A DNA stretch of 64,000 bases from Epiperipatus broadwayi (taxonomy: Eukaryota > Onychophora > Udeonychophora > Euonychophora > Peripatidae): NCBI GenBank assembly GCA_028023455.1, contig JAQFVV010000064.1, forward strand, positions 2,637,825 to 2,701,824, written 5' to 3'. Shown here in pieces: positions 22,661 to 34,109 of this stretch. The notes under the pieces were generated by a model. That model saw nothing but the letters and a program-made list of their open reading frames with translations, searched no databases and had not been told where the DNA came from. Positions within the stretch are counted from its first letter, which is position 1. Each line of letters opens with the position of its first letter. Made by a program: the position numbers and the translations under genes.

Positions 22661-22774
22661 CTTATTTTTTTCCTTTCTACTTTTATGGCCTCTAAAAGAT
22701 GCCTGAATTTTTGAGGCTGCATTTATTACTTCAGGATCATTAAGATCTATATCTACCTCTTCTTCTTCTTTGGG
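22661..22774 (-). CDS. IQ-motif exon B of a neurogranin/igloo-like calmodulin-binding protein
   Basis: On minus, an acceptor with a long T-run ends in AG at 22776-22775. The exon is 114 nt (38 codons, phase 0 in and out), and the donor AAG|GTAATA starts at 22660. It encodes an acidic segment PKEEEEVDIDLNDPEV, then the IQ helix AASKIQASFRGHKSRKEKNK with the I/Q/R/G/R pattern that binds calmodulin. It is a close paralogue of exon A at 30232-30368 (DID-L-DPEV, AASKIQA-FRGHK-RK). Neurogranin, neuromodulin, Drosophila igloo and Sp17 carry the same AAxKIQAxFRGHxxR signature. If read through the donor, the frame stops within about 13 codons, so it could alternatively be the last exon. A downstream third exon was not found. 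Confidence 0.85.
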
Positions 22775-23187
22775 CTAAAAAAAAAAGACATATACATATA
22801 AAATAAATGAATAAATAAATACAAGTATCAAATATATATTTACTCGATTGTTTTTATAAATGATTTTTTGATGAGAAACCTAGATAGCAAAACTATTTAG
22901 ACTAGAAGAACAGATTACACTTAAGTTATTTTGAAAGAGACATTTGTCCACTCTATTTTTCCATGTATTTTGATGTTAATTAGAAACTTTCTTATCCAAA
23001 TATACAGCCCTAAATGTATGAAATAGAGTTTAAAATATATATGTAAAACTGTGTTCTCTAAATGCTTTCTTCAGAGATTATACTGTCCCAAAATATAAGA
23101 ATGTATACGTTTTCTCCATATATTTTTTCCCCAAGCAACTAATTTTAATAAACATTATTAAATTCAACAATTAAAAAAACCATCAGT

Positions 23188-23442
23188 ATGGCTAAGGTAT
23201 ATTGATGGTACTTTTGTTGCTTAGTCTCATGGGAAGACTGCTTTTGGTAACTCTCATACTTTCCACTCTAACATTCAAAGAACAACCAACTTTCATTTTT
23301 TAGATGTATTAATTAAAAAAAAAAGAGATGATTCATTATCAGGCACAGTATATAAAAAAAAAAAAAAAAAATACCCAGCAGGAAGACATCTAAATTTTTC
23401 ATCTATCCAGTTTAAGCATTTTACGCAGCTCAAACCCTACTG
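23188..23442 (+). pseudogene. Penelope-like retroelement RT fragment
   Basis: Plus frames encode WLRYIDGTFV (the RT catalytic YxDD motif, its second Asp replaced by Gly), then NIQRTTNFHFLDVLIKKK, then DDSLSGTVYKK and YPAGRHLNFSSIQ. The order RY-DD-TF, FLDVL, and VYRKPT..(D)RYL.F.S matches the RT thumb region of Penelope-like and related elements. Catalytic-residue loss and an A-run make it non-functional. The GIY-YIG end of a related element lies at 39526-40360. Confidence 0.75.
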
Positions 23443-23483
23443 AATAAAAGCAAAAAAATTTCTGATGATAGTGACAACACATC

Positions 23484-23595
23484 TATTTTTTTTTCTCTCT
23501 TACGTCATAGCATCAACGGGGAAGCAAACCTGCTAACCCGGGACAACTGTTTGTAAAGCAGCTGTCGCTGACCTCTCGACCACGAATGCTATTTT
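23484..23595 (-). mobile_element. tRNA-derived SINE, copy 1
   Basis: On minus: GAGAGGTCAGCGACAGCTGC (A-box region), then GTTGTCCCGGGTTAGCAGGT and GGTTTGCTTCCCCG (B-box region), then the 3' tail TGATGCTATGAC and an A-rich end (T-run at 23485-23495 on plus). The same 5' and 3' parts recur in copies at 25106-25213 (minus) and 53533-53645 (plus). Confidence 0.75.
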
Positions 23596-25105
23596 GAAGC
23601 TAGCTAATACTAAGAAGATGCTTCTTGACAATAATCATAGGTGTAATTCTAGCAAAAGAGCTACTTAGTGCAATAAGGGAAAAAAAGATGATTAATTCAT
23701 GAATAGCTTTGCTATACACAGAAAGAGGCAATGATAAAATTAGTAACGTTTTCTATATAAATAATGTCCCACTATTTACAATATCTTTTTTTTTAAAAAT
23801 GGCGTAACACTCCTATACCTCATAAATAATATTCTGTTGGAACTTAATGGCATGTGTGAAATCATAAGTAGGATCTGTTGCCATTTACAACATTCTAGTG
23901 ATTTTAATGAGCATATAAAGAATTTTACTAACAATCCCAATATCAATAACAATAAACAATTTCTAACTATTGTCAAGGTAACCTCCTTTTAACAATAGTG
24001 CTAAGAATATAAATCCATTCACAGAATAAACAAGTCCAAATACATTACTAAGGTAATTCACAAGCAAAGCTTCCTAAGAATCATTTAAAGAAACCTGCAA
24101 ACAGCTTGCTTTTTGTTACAACAATGGCAATCTTTTATCTGACAAAATAGATTCGCAATATTGCAACAAAAGGTGGGTGTTGTTTGAAGGTCATATAAAT
24201 GATTCTTTAAGGATCTTTTCTTATGAATTATCTTAATAATCTTTTCAAACTTGTTTGTTCTGTGAATGAGTTTTTACGTTTTCGACATAATAATCAATTT
24301 TAATAAAACATATACTGTGGACAAGTCAAGGTTATGCATTTGATTAAAATTGTTCTATATTATCAGATTACTAAGAGAGACACTGTAGATATTTTTAAAA
24401 GTCTTATAACGTAAATGAAAAGTGTAAACTAGGTAATTAAAGGCGGATTGGGAAAATTCATGAAAGGAGGGGAAATATTTTTTCATATATCTCTAAATGA
24501 TAGATTTTGATATTAAACCAATAAGACATCCCATGACCTTACTAACATCATATGATTTGAGAGTAAGAAGAGAAATAGAGATTTAAAAAGTCATTCACAT
24601 TGTTTCATCTTATAAAATTTTTAAGACTAAAGAAAATGTATTGCAAATACACTGAAATATTAGCTATACGTACATTTTTTAAGAATCCACTGTTAGCTAA
24701 ATATTTGGCTAAAAAAATTTGTGGTAGGCTTCAAGTAAATTTAAGTGCAACCAGTATTACTAGTCAAAATAGTTTTCAGCCATATACGTATACCATATAT
24801 AATAATTATATTTGAATTGTGTTTTTTTAACCAGGGAATTTTCTATGGATGTATTACACAATAAAAAACATGATATCATTGATACATTGATATAACTTTA
24901 TCGAAAAACTGACAGTAATGGCATATCTTTATATACCTTATTTATCATTTATCTAAAATTGTAAAATATATATATACTCTCCCTACATCCATGTGTATAT
25001 GTGATATATACAAATATATTCATAATGTAAAATTTTGGTCTTTGTCTGTAATGAAATTGGGTGAAACATTTCTAACAGTTGGCAAAGAAAAGGTTTATTA
25101 TACTT

Positions 25106-25213
25106 ATTTTTTTTTTTCCCTCATGTGTCATAGCATCAGCCGGGAAGCATACCCGCTAACCCGGGACAACTGCTTGTAAAGCAGCTGCCGCTGACCTCTC
25201 GTCTACCAATGTG
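25106..25213 (-). mobile_element. tRNA-derived SINE, copy 2
   Basis: On minus: ACGAGAGGTCAGCGGCAGCT, then TTGTCCCGGGTTAGCGGGTA, the conserved tail TGATGCTATGACACATGAGG and an A-tail (T-run on plus from about 25107). It is very close to copy 1, in the same orientation about 1.6 kb away. Confidence 0.75.
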
Positions 25214-25729
25214 TAACTGAGCATACTTTCAGTTTGAAATATCAGATTCATAGTACTGGTTTTCCAAACCGAAAGAGCGATCAGCTACACTTAATAAAAA
25301 TAAATAAATATAATAAATCTTTCCGAGAAATACTGTTTGTGTTAAAATAATAATGCGTAAATTAAAAACATTATCCCTCTTTAGCTACTATAGATAGAAG
25401 TGAATATAAAAAAGAAATCAGACAAAAAAATAGAATGACCATACATGCTAAAAATAATGACTTTAATGTGAAATGTTTTTTATTCTGTTTGAACTACAGT
25501 GACTTGATAATCTTTAAAATAATTTTTTTAAATTACTATCAAGTAATAAACATATAAATAAATAACTATAACACATAAAACTTAAGAGTATGATATTATA
25601 CTGATATAATTGCTTCAACTAAATCAGTTGTACATAAGACTATCATTCAAGAGCAATTGATATTAAGTAATATATAGATCCTCTATTAACAGCATGCACC
25701 ATATTATTCTGAAAATATGATGGCACAAT

Positions 25730-25955
25730 AAACAGAGCAAAACTCTCCATACAGTAGTGCCACCCTGTGCCAAACAGAGTAATCAATGGATGCCAGAAGG
25801 CTTGTGCATAAAATCCCTATCTAATGCCTACTCATCCAATATCCCCAGACTAGTTTCTGGCTTGTGGCCTTCGTCAGTGAGGAGCTTTGGATCTGAGAGC
25901 ACTGCATCTAGATCTTAGGATCTAATGCAACCCTATAGGAAATGTGATCATGTGA
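25730..25955. mobile_element. Family-P insertion, 226 bp, with 12-bp TSD
   Basis: The target duplication TGATGGCACAAT occurs at 25718-25729 and 25956-25967. The insert begins AAACAGAGCAAAACTCTCC and ends GTGATCATGTGA, the same two termini seen in the copy at 26989-27474. The interior carries the family core (AATCAATGGATGCCAGAAGG, CTTGTGCATAAAATCCCTAT, CTTCGTCAGTGAGGAGC) but stops after TGCAACCCTATAGG. It is an internally shortened copy that kept both ends. Confidence 0.85.
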
Positions 25956-25984
25956 TGATGGCACAATCATGAGATTAATTTCAA

Positions 25985-26490
25985 TTTACTAGATGTGGTC
26001 ATACTGAATCTATAATTGTAAGGATACATCTAGAATGGATGAATCAAATGAAGAGAGAGATTCCATTTATATGGTAAAGATATTCTCAAACACCTTAAGA
26101 CAACAAAAGACTGCTTTCAATAGAAAAAAAGGCATTATAGAATTAAAAGCCAACAGTGATAGAAATTAAATAATTAAAACTATCGGGAACAAAACATAAT
26201 GTACATGAAAAGATCAAAAGCAAGATACACGAATGAAAGAACAAACAGACATCACCGAATATTAGTGAAAAAATTGAGAAACCAAAATCGAACTGGGATC
26301 GACAAATAGAGAAAGTTGAAATTTCAAACTACATCTCAGGAGTAGGTAAAAGACCTAAAAAAAATCAAATATGAGATAACTGGAGGAAATAAAAATATTT
26401 GATGGTGTACTTTAAAGATGTGAGCTAGATAGAGATTAAAGAACTTGGTTTAAAATTGGAGAGATCTTCATCCTATTGATGATGATCTGT
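25985..26490 (+). mobile_element. RTE LINE 3'-end remnant
   Basis: Plus frames decay from ERTNRHHRILVKKLRNQN through RRPKKNQYEITGG-like sequence to RDLHPIDDD near 26470, corresponding to the RTE C-terminal region (WAGHIAR..RW...RRGRP.TRW..EI). It is followed by a TGATGATGA tail near 26476. It is heavily mutated and lies just 5' of another plus-strand RTE copy. Confidence 0.5.
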
Positions 26491-26988
26491 GGATCACAGA
26501 TTTACTTTGATCAAATAATTAAATGGCTGCTAAAAAAATTAAAATATTTTCTGTTAATCTCCCTACTTGAACAATTCTTCACAAAGTGATTATAGAATTG
26601 AATGACAAAGAACAACATTGTAGAGATGGATAGTATATCAGATAGAGTGGTAACATTAGTTAATCAAATTAATGAAAGATACCAAATGTAGATAATTCAG
26701 ATTTAGGCCATAACAAGTTCTCACTTAAGATAAAAGTATAAAATTTTTGTTGTACCAAACATTTTAAAACTCTCATGGAAGATTTCAATTCTAAAACTGA
26801 TAAATAATTAAAAGATAAAATGAGAGAGAATGCAGACTTGTGGAGTTTGCAGAAAAACAAAAACTATACATTATGAATTCCTTCTATGAGAAAAATGCTT
26901 AAATGGAAATGAACATGGAAGCATCCAAATGAAGGTAGAGCAGAATTGACTTACATTTTGATTAACAGAAAATATATATTCAAGATTA

Positions 26989-27474
26989 AAACAGGCAAAA
27001 CTCTCCATACAGTAGTGCCACTCAGTGCAAGCCAGAGTAATCAATGGATGCCAGAAGGCTTGTGCATAAAATCCCTATCTAGTGCTTATTCATACAATAT
27101 CCCCAGATTAGTTTCTAGCTTGTTGCTTTTGTCAGTGAGGAGCTGTGGATCTGCAAGCAGTGCATCTAGATCTTAGGAACTAATGCAACCCTCCAGCAGC
27201 TACCTTTTATCTCTACTTAACTACAAAACTATGAGTCTAAAATTGAAACCACAATAATATTTCCAATCCAAGTTCATAAGCTTATATAGTCATATAAGTC
27301 TGAACTCAGTTCAGTACCCATACATTTTGGTGCCTTTGGTTCTTTAATAACCATAGCCACCACTATCCTATTAGGCAGGATTGGTGTTTGCACTGAGTCG
27401 CACTATTGTATGGAGAGATTTGCCTGTTTTAATAACAGTTATGAGCAAGCATAAAAATGGTGATCATGTGATGT
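26989..27474. mobile_element. Family-P insertion, 486 bp, with 14-bp TSD
   Basis: TATATTCAAGATTA at 26975-26988 is repeated at 27475-27488 and is otherwise continuous RTE sequence, which proves the insertion. The insert begins AAACAGGCAAAACTCTCC. It contains a full family core to GGCAGGATTGGTG (about 27389), then switches to an inverted copy of its own beginning (TGCACTGAGTCGCACTATTG, GAGATTTGCCTGTTTTAATAAC) and ends GGTGATCATGTGATGT. The unit is therefore a plus copy joined to a short inverted copy, giving about 42-bp imperfect inverted ends. Confidence 0.9.
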
Positions 27475-28731
27475 TATATTCAAGATTATGATGTTCTCAC
27501 ATAGATGTAACACAGAAAGTGATCATCGACAAGTGTAAAGTAAAAAACAAGTTAATGCAAAACCAAAGGGCTCAAAATTATTAAAGAAGACAGTCGTGCT
27601 TTGACAAAGATATGCTGTATCAAAAGCCTGGCTCAGGAAAGTAATAAATATTGCTTTATACCAAAAATTTATTACTGCAATACAGTAATTGATAATTATC
27701 TACTCAGTCTTATAAAATATATTTAATTAATAATTGATGTATCTAAGCTTCAGAAACATTCCAATGAACTTAAATTACATCATGTTAATCTTTTTTAAAA
27801 TTTTAATAGATTTTGGAGAAAGACTTGAATGAAATTAATAACAAAATAAATGACACTCTATTAAGAACATCAATAATGATAACTATTTAAAAAAACAGCA
27901 ATTCTCACCAAAAAGGCTTACAAATAAAGAAAACTAGAAATATAAAAAAAAATTAAAATCATCAATTAAAAAAAGAATGGAATATTTGAAATGTTGTAAT
28001 ATGATACAAAAAAGAGTTAACACTGATATAAAAAATAAAAGTGCAAACTGGCAAAGAAAGCAATATGGAGTAAAAATCCTGAAAGTATAAAATGACAGTG
28101 TCCAATACTGAAGGAAAGTTGTTGTTTTAATAAAAACAAGAAACTATGGAACTATTACACAAAAAGGGATGACGTCATGAAATGTTTCTATAAAGAACCA
28201 CATAACAAAACAAAGTAACCCCTACAATTACTATATCTTCTAAATCGCCCAAGCATTTAAAATATAATGGTAAGACATGCAATTAGAGCTATAAAAAAGG
28301 GCAAAACTACAGAAAATGATGGAATTATTATTGGTATCTTAGAAGCAGCTAATTATTAACAAAACCACATATCAAGTCAAATTGTTAAGATTTACCAGAT
28401 AACAAAAAGAATGCAGTAGCAATAGTGATTTCTAAGAAAGATAATTTTAAAAAAGATTACAAACTCATCTGTTTTCTAATTCTATGTAAAATCTTTAAGA
28501 AGATAAGAACAACTTGTCTACAGCAAAATTTGGAAACAAACCATCCACAAGACTAAGATAAGCATGGTGGTTCACATCCAAATGTTTAAAGAAATTATAC
28601 AAAAGACCAAATATAACATGCCATTATACTTTGACTTCATAGATTATGAAAAGGCATTTGATTCTATAAGCATTTTCACAGTGAATAACCCTTTGGATCA
28701 ACAAGATATAGACCTGAGATAATGATTAGAA

Positions 28732-28775
28732 TGATGATGATGATGGTGGTGGTGATGATGATGATGATGATAAGA
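28732..28775 (+). repeat. (GAT/GGT)n microsatellite
   Basis: GATGATGATGATGGTGGTGGTGATGATGATGATGATGA forms an interrupted trinucleotide repeat. GAT repeats also mark RTE 3' tails in this window, so it may be a LINE tail that has expanded. Confidence 0.85.
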
Positions 28776-29065
28776 GTGTGTACAACAGGGTCATTCCATA
28801 TTTCCAAAACTTTTTATAACAGCTTTACTTTTGTAGATTAAAATGAAAGGCTAAGGAAATAAAAATACATGGAGATTATTTTAAGTCATTTATATTTTGT
28901 AGATTTCAAGAATTGTAACAAGAATTAACAAATGAATGTAAGAAAGTAGAATTAAAAAAAAAATGTTTAATGGACTTTCTCAAAAGTAAATACAAATTGA
29001 TAATCACAAATTAGAAAAAATTAAGAGCTACAAAAATTTTGATCAGGCTATTAATATATATAAAG

Positions 29066-29111
29066 TTATAACAATTATACACAAGCATAAGAAGTGATGG
29101 TCATGTGATGT
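29066..29111. mobile_element. Family-P solo-end insertion, 46 bp, with 15-bp TSD
   Basis: TTAATATATATAAAG occurs at 29051-29065 and again at 29112-29126 within RTE sequence. The 46 bp between them is only the family-P terminal segment (ACAAGCATAAGAAGTGATGG, then TCATGTGATGT), with none of the core. It is an extremely short but genuine insertion, because it has its own target duplication. Confidence 0.8.
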
Positions 29112-30231
29112 TTAATATATATAAAGGTTAAAATTAGCCATAAAATTAAACTTGAATAGAGTCCTTTTAGAAATAACTTAGTATTAAAAGAAAATATGCC
29201 TAAATATTAGAAAAGGAAAATTTTTAATAGATGTGCATTTCTAGTTCTTACTGACATTTGTGAAACTTGGAAACTTAACAGAAAAGCAATCAAAGACTGC
29301 TAACCATTAGATGAGGCCAAAAGTAAAAAAATGTGAGAAAACAAATTGATATTATTGACATCATTAAAAGAATTAAGAGAGTAGAACAGAAATGGACTGG
29401 AAGAGATGATAACAAATGGACAGCTGAAATTTTAATCTATATCTCAAGAGATGTGAGATGGGATAGATGAAATATGGAAGTTTGCTGGTATCATGTAGAG
29501 ATGAAAGGCTAGGGATTGGAGATAGTGGATTAAACTAAGAGACTTTCATCGGACAGTGGACTGTCAATGGTTGAAAATCATGATAGAAATGATAATATAC
29601 ATGAATGTATCAAATGTTTTCCCATATATAAAAATTAAAATTAGACCATTCATGCTGAAAAAAATATGGACAACCTGATATGCATAATTATTGCTAAATA
29701 TGGAATCCAAAATTACTTGTTTGCCTTTCAATAATAACACAGATTGCAATTATTTTCTTCCGAATAGTAGTTATTGAATTCCAAAAACAAACCACAAGTA
29801 TAACTTTACAATGCTAAAGAAAAGTTGACAAATTTGATAAATAACATATCATCTACTGAGACTTTTCCATCATAGTAAAATGATTATGAAAGAGATTCTG
29901 TCTGAACACATTTTTTACTGTACTAAAGTTTGTGGAATATTATTTACTGATTGTTAATCTATTATAATGCTTTGTCTACTACTTGGATACATCTTTATTC
30001 CCCCTCCCCCTCTCTCTCTTTGGTACTCCATTAATTTTGATTTCAAAACAGACTGGAAAACACTTACACTAATTAGTTTGCTACCGATTCAGGTTATTTT
30101 ATGATAAGATCAATTCTCAATTGGAGTCACTCACCCTCCTTTTTCTTTTTTTAACAAGATGCTAAAAAAAATTAAAAATAAATATTTTTATTTTAAATAG
30201 CATTTACATATACATAGATAATATTATTTAC

Positions 30232-30368
30232 CTCTTCTTTCTTTTCTTCTTTTACTTCTTTTCTTGCCTTATGGCCTCTAAAGGTTGCTTGTATTTTAGA
30301 AGCTGCTTTACCAACTTCTGGGTCATCTAAATCAATATCAACTTCTTCATCAGGTGGAGAAGTTTTAG
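30232..30368 (-). CDS. IQ-motif exon A of a neurogranin/igloo-like calmodulin-binding protein
   Basis: On minus, acceptor TTCTTTACAG (AG at 30370-30369) precedes a 137-nt exon: two bases completing a split codon, then 45 codons to GAAGAG, with donor GTAAAT from 30231. The protein is KTSPPDEEVDIDLDDPEV, then the IQ helix AASKIQATFRGHKARKE, then a charged VKEEKKEE tail. Frame and phase (exit 0) match exon B at 22661-22774. The acidic segment before a single IQ helix resembles neurogranin and igloo, which bind calmodulin preferentially at low calcium in neurons; Sp17 shares the helix. A first coding exon ending with one leftover base must lie upstream (higher coordinates) and was not identified. 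The family is sure; the exact orthologue is not. Confidence 0.88.
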
Positions 30369-30369
30369 C

Positions 30370-33300
30370 TGTAAAGAAAAAGTTAGATAATTAGTCATAT
30401 ATGTAAAAATACACCAGTACATGAATTCCAGTTAATAATTATTATTATTTTTCAACATTCAAATGCCTCTTCTTCTGATTTATTACTACAATTTTTGCTT
30501 TCTACTACAATTTTTTACTTTCATGTATGTGTATGCACATATATTTTTATAATAAAAATAAATTAATCCATCAATTAGATACACTTACTATTACACATAT
30601 TTATAGCACAATATGCCTCCTCGTTTTGCATTTTACTAACAATTTTATGCTTTTCTATTTCAGCTGTACTTGTAGTCCTCTTCAGCTTTCTAAATATTCT
30701 ATAGTAATGCACTGCATTGTAAGACGTTAAATACCAATATCAAATGTATTTTACTTTTGTATTTCAAATGATTACAATGGTACAGAAACATAATTTGTTT
30801 CCAAATATATAACAAAAATATATTCAAATTGTATTTGTTTTATAAACAGTGCTGTCTCAAATATAATGATACGAAATATGTAAAAGAGAATATGCAGATA
30901 TATATACATTAAAGATTTATTTATTTCATTGTACTTGGGTGTTTATGTCTAATTTGAAATGTGAATGTAAAATTTGAAATTGATATTTAACTTCTTATAA
31001 TGCAATAACTGTCTAATGACAGCTGGAAATTTGCCAAAAACAGATAAAAAAAAAATCACATGAAAAGTGCAGAGAAAATATTAGATCCTATACAAAAATA
31101 TAGAACATAATTATGATTATTAAGAAAAGCTAAGATCTATATCACTATAACTTTGTTCAGTTATATAAAGTATTTATATATATGACACAAGTATTATTCT
31201 CATTTAATATAGCATATAAATCAATATTTTTAGTAAATCCACTTCTTTCTATACTTATATTATGGATTTTAAATTTTATTATTTAATCTTACATTTCGAT
31301 TTTGCAACAATCTTTTTCAAAGACTTTGAAGATAAGAAGACTGTGAAATAGATTGTTGAACAACGGAAATGTGAGATTAATTTTAAAAAATTTGAATTTC
31401 CAAATAAATAATTATAAAAGAAATCAATTTATTTAAATATATTACACAACTGGCATTACTTTATATCAGGCCTGGACAAATCTTTTTCAAGACATGGTCC
31501 TCATGAGATGTTGATCTTTATAAATCAGACCACACTAATAAAATTTCACAAATGTTGTAATTTGTAGAGATAATATCAAAATAAAATTGTTTTTTAGAGA
31601 AAATTCAGATGCTATATAACAAATTATTGTTCTGGTATAATCATGAATCAAATATGCTCTATACAAAATTAGTCTTACTGGTTGCCTCTACCTTTTCTAA
31701 AAAGTCAATTTACAAATAAAAGCATTTTCACACATTTCAGAAGATTCATTAGCAAGAACAATTTCATCATTTAATATATTATACCAAGTAACTTTAATTC
31801 ATTCTTACATCTCAAGAGTGATAAAGAAATACAGATAAAGCAGCTGTTCACATCCCTTGTGCACAAGTCAGGGTCTCAAAACGCAGAGGACATTGAATTG
31901 TGAGTTGCATTAGAACCACTTATTGAATTAAACCATGATATGATTTTTATCAAAAGATGTACATTATTAGTGCTTAATCATTAAATAAATTCCTAGGCAT
32001 GATTCTAGGTTTGGTTAGAATTTTCTAATTTCATTACGACTAAAATTAATCGCCTCACTAATAATTTGATCTTTCAGAATAGATCACAAACTGCTTTCAT
32101 GTCCATATTTAATTCATTTTTGCTTATGGAATTATTAAAGACAGCACTGCTATCTCTCAAAATGTATAAAGGTAGATAGGATAGAAAACATTCCTAAATC
32201 ACAAATTCATATATCTATTAATGCTTATTATAAATATAAGATACCTTTCTTCAAATGTATATATCTCAAATTAAAAATTTCCATTCATCATGTGCCTTTA
32301 ACAAACAGAAATATCCCAAACTGGTTTAGTTTTTGTTTCCTGCAGAAATTATAACAAGGGGTGAAACTTTACTAGGCTGATTGTCTTGATGACAATTCAG
32401 TGAGATGAATATTTTAGTAATTAAAGTATTCAAATTCAGACACAATTAAACAAAATCAGTCAGATCAAATTATAAAAAATAAAAAATAGAAAATATTTTC
32501 CCATTCTTAAAACTATCCACTAAATGTTTGCAATATGGTCATGAGAAAGTACTTTCTATGATCATAAATAAGTTTATTTATAGATAAAATGCAATTCCAT
32601 TTAGATAGGGTTCTGTATTTTTTGATATAAAAAGGTATCATTTTTAATTCCTTACATATAATATAGAATCACTAATTATCACCCAATCATAAAATGATTT
32701 CCAATATTCCTGTAAGTTGTGATATTTTTCATACTGTCAGAGAATTCCCAAAAAGATTGGGGAGATGAGAAATGACCATAATAAAAATTCACAAAACTGA
32801 AATACATCAATCTTCATTCCTAGTTGAAAGATAAACAGAAGGTCCATATTAGTATTTGAAAGTTTATATTTTAAAAATGAGTAAATGATTATATATCTAA
32901 AACATTTTCTAAAATTCATTTCAAATCTATTTAATATTGTACTTCTAAATATAGTTTTAAAATAGTATTACAATTTAGTAATATAACCTTTGACCCTATC
33001 CCCTTTAGATAAACACAGAAATGATTATTACTAATCATTTATTAGGCTTGAGATTATCATACTATTTTTTTATCCAGATACAAAGTTTGAATCTAATTAA
33101 ACATTAATATATATGTTTTTTAAGAACACAACTCCATCTTTTTTAAGTAGCAAATCGAACAGTGCCACTTCAGCACGAAAAGCATCTTGGGAGATCATTT
33201 GTCTTTTTCTGATATTTTTATTCATACTTTCAAAAATGTGTTATGGAGTGGAAGTTTTATAATGAAAATAATTTACAAAAAGCACTTTACATTATAATAA

Positions 33301-33750
33301 TTAGTTAGCACTTTGATATTATATATTTGTACACAATTAGACTTGTATTAGACTGGAAAATTAATGATTACAAATAAAAAAAATTGTGGAAAAAGATTAC
33401 ATAAAATTATAGTAATTATATATGCATCATATATAATAATATTAATGTCATCAATATACAAACTTTATTATTATAAGAATTACATGCGCATAATTATGAT
33501 ATTGTTTATTTATGGTAACTCTAATTTTTTAATTTAATACAAAACTGGACAAGATCATGACCTACATGAAAATGAGAAGATAACAGTATAAGTTATTTTG
33601 AGATTTAAAAAATGTTCAAATGAAAAAAACACGTTACCTATAGTTTGACAATTTTCTATCAACTAGACTAAATTTCAAAGGTCTTTACCACTACATTTTC
33701 ATTATTGTAGCAAGACTTATATTCTACTTATGTAACATTCTTTCATCTAA
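30370..33750. other. AT-rich region, probable intron or upstream sequence of the IQ gene
   Basis: No exon was recognised. CAGGCCTGGACAAATC at 31468 looks like the start of a hAT-type terminal repeat, but no matching right end or TSD was found. The stretch 31800-32430 is a bit richer in GC and may be an eroded transposon body. Confidence 0.35.
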
Positions 33751-33754
33751 TCTT

Positions 33755-34105
33755 GTATGTGGAATTCAAACTCAGACTTTCACATGACCCACAACTCTCA
33801 GTCCCAACTTATATTGCTGACTTATCTGATCACACACATGTTGAATAGATAATCACCAATATATGTATTTAACATTAAACCAGGACTCATCTGTTGGTCC
33901 AGATTACCATCTCCACACATATATACAATCAGTGCTCAGCTTTATGACATGGTAATCTGGACCAACTGATGAGTGCTGGTTTAGCACAAAATACGCATAT
34001 TGGTGATTATTTATATTTTCAACATGTGTGTGATCAGGTAGGTCAGCAATATAAGATGGCAATGAGAGTTGTGGGTCGTATGAAAGTCTGAGTTCGAATC
34101 CCACA
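33755..34105. mobile_element. Foldback element, about 160-bp inverted arms, family F copy 1
   Basis: The left arm (CTCAGACTTTCACATGACCC at 33772 to about 33920) and the right arm (ending GAAAGTCTGAGTTCGAATCC, to about 34102) are inverted copies. Shared blocks include GTTGGTCCAGATTACCAT, ATAATCACCAATATATG and GATCACACACATGTTGA. The centre lies near 33935. GAGTTCGAATCCC at 34089-34101 is a perfect tRNA-type B-box, hinting at Pol III ancestry. Related sequence occurs at 61070-61960. Confidence 0.8.
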
Positions 34106-34109
34106 TATA

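Larger units (their letters stand above)
26600..29560 (+). mobile_element. RTE-type LINE copy on plus strand, interrupted by two family-P insertions
   Basis: Nucleotide blocks match the minus-strand RTE copies: AAAGATACCAAATGTAGATA (about 26674), GCAGAAAAACAAAAACTATACATTATGAATTCC in the endonuclease, GACTTGAATGAAATTAATAA (27822 on), then RT sequence YFDFIDYEKAFDSI (about 28625-28665), the C-terminal LTDICETWKLNRKA region (about 29250-29290), and WTGRDDNKWTAEI near 29400. Frameshifts and stops are frequent. Family-P DNA at 26989-27474 and 29066-29111 interrupts it, each with a TSD, so the LINE predates those insertions. Confidence 0.78.
22775..30231 (-). other. Intron of the IQ-protein gene (7.46 kb), TE-filled
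   Basis: It is bounded by donor GT at 30231-30230 (GAG|GTAAAT) and acceptor TTTTTTTTTTAG at 22776-22775 on minus, phase 0. It contains a Penelope-like RT fragment, two SINEs, RTE LINE pieces in antisense orientation to the gene, and three family-P insertions. Confidence 0.75.

Noticed and set aside
31468-32430. hAT element starting CAGGCCTGGACAAA
   Set aside because: Only one terminus was seen, with no right end, no 8-bp duplication and no legible transposase.
34089-34101. B-box GAGTTCGAATCCC as a tRNA gene
   Set aside because: No cloverleaf or A-box at the right distance; it lies in the arm of a foldback repeat.
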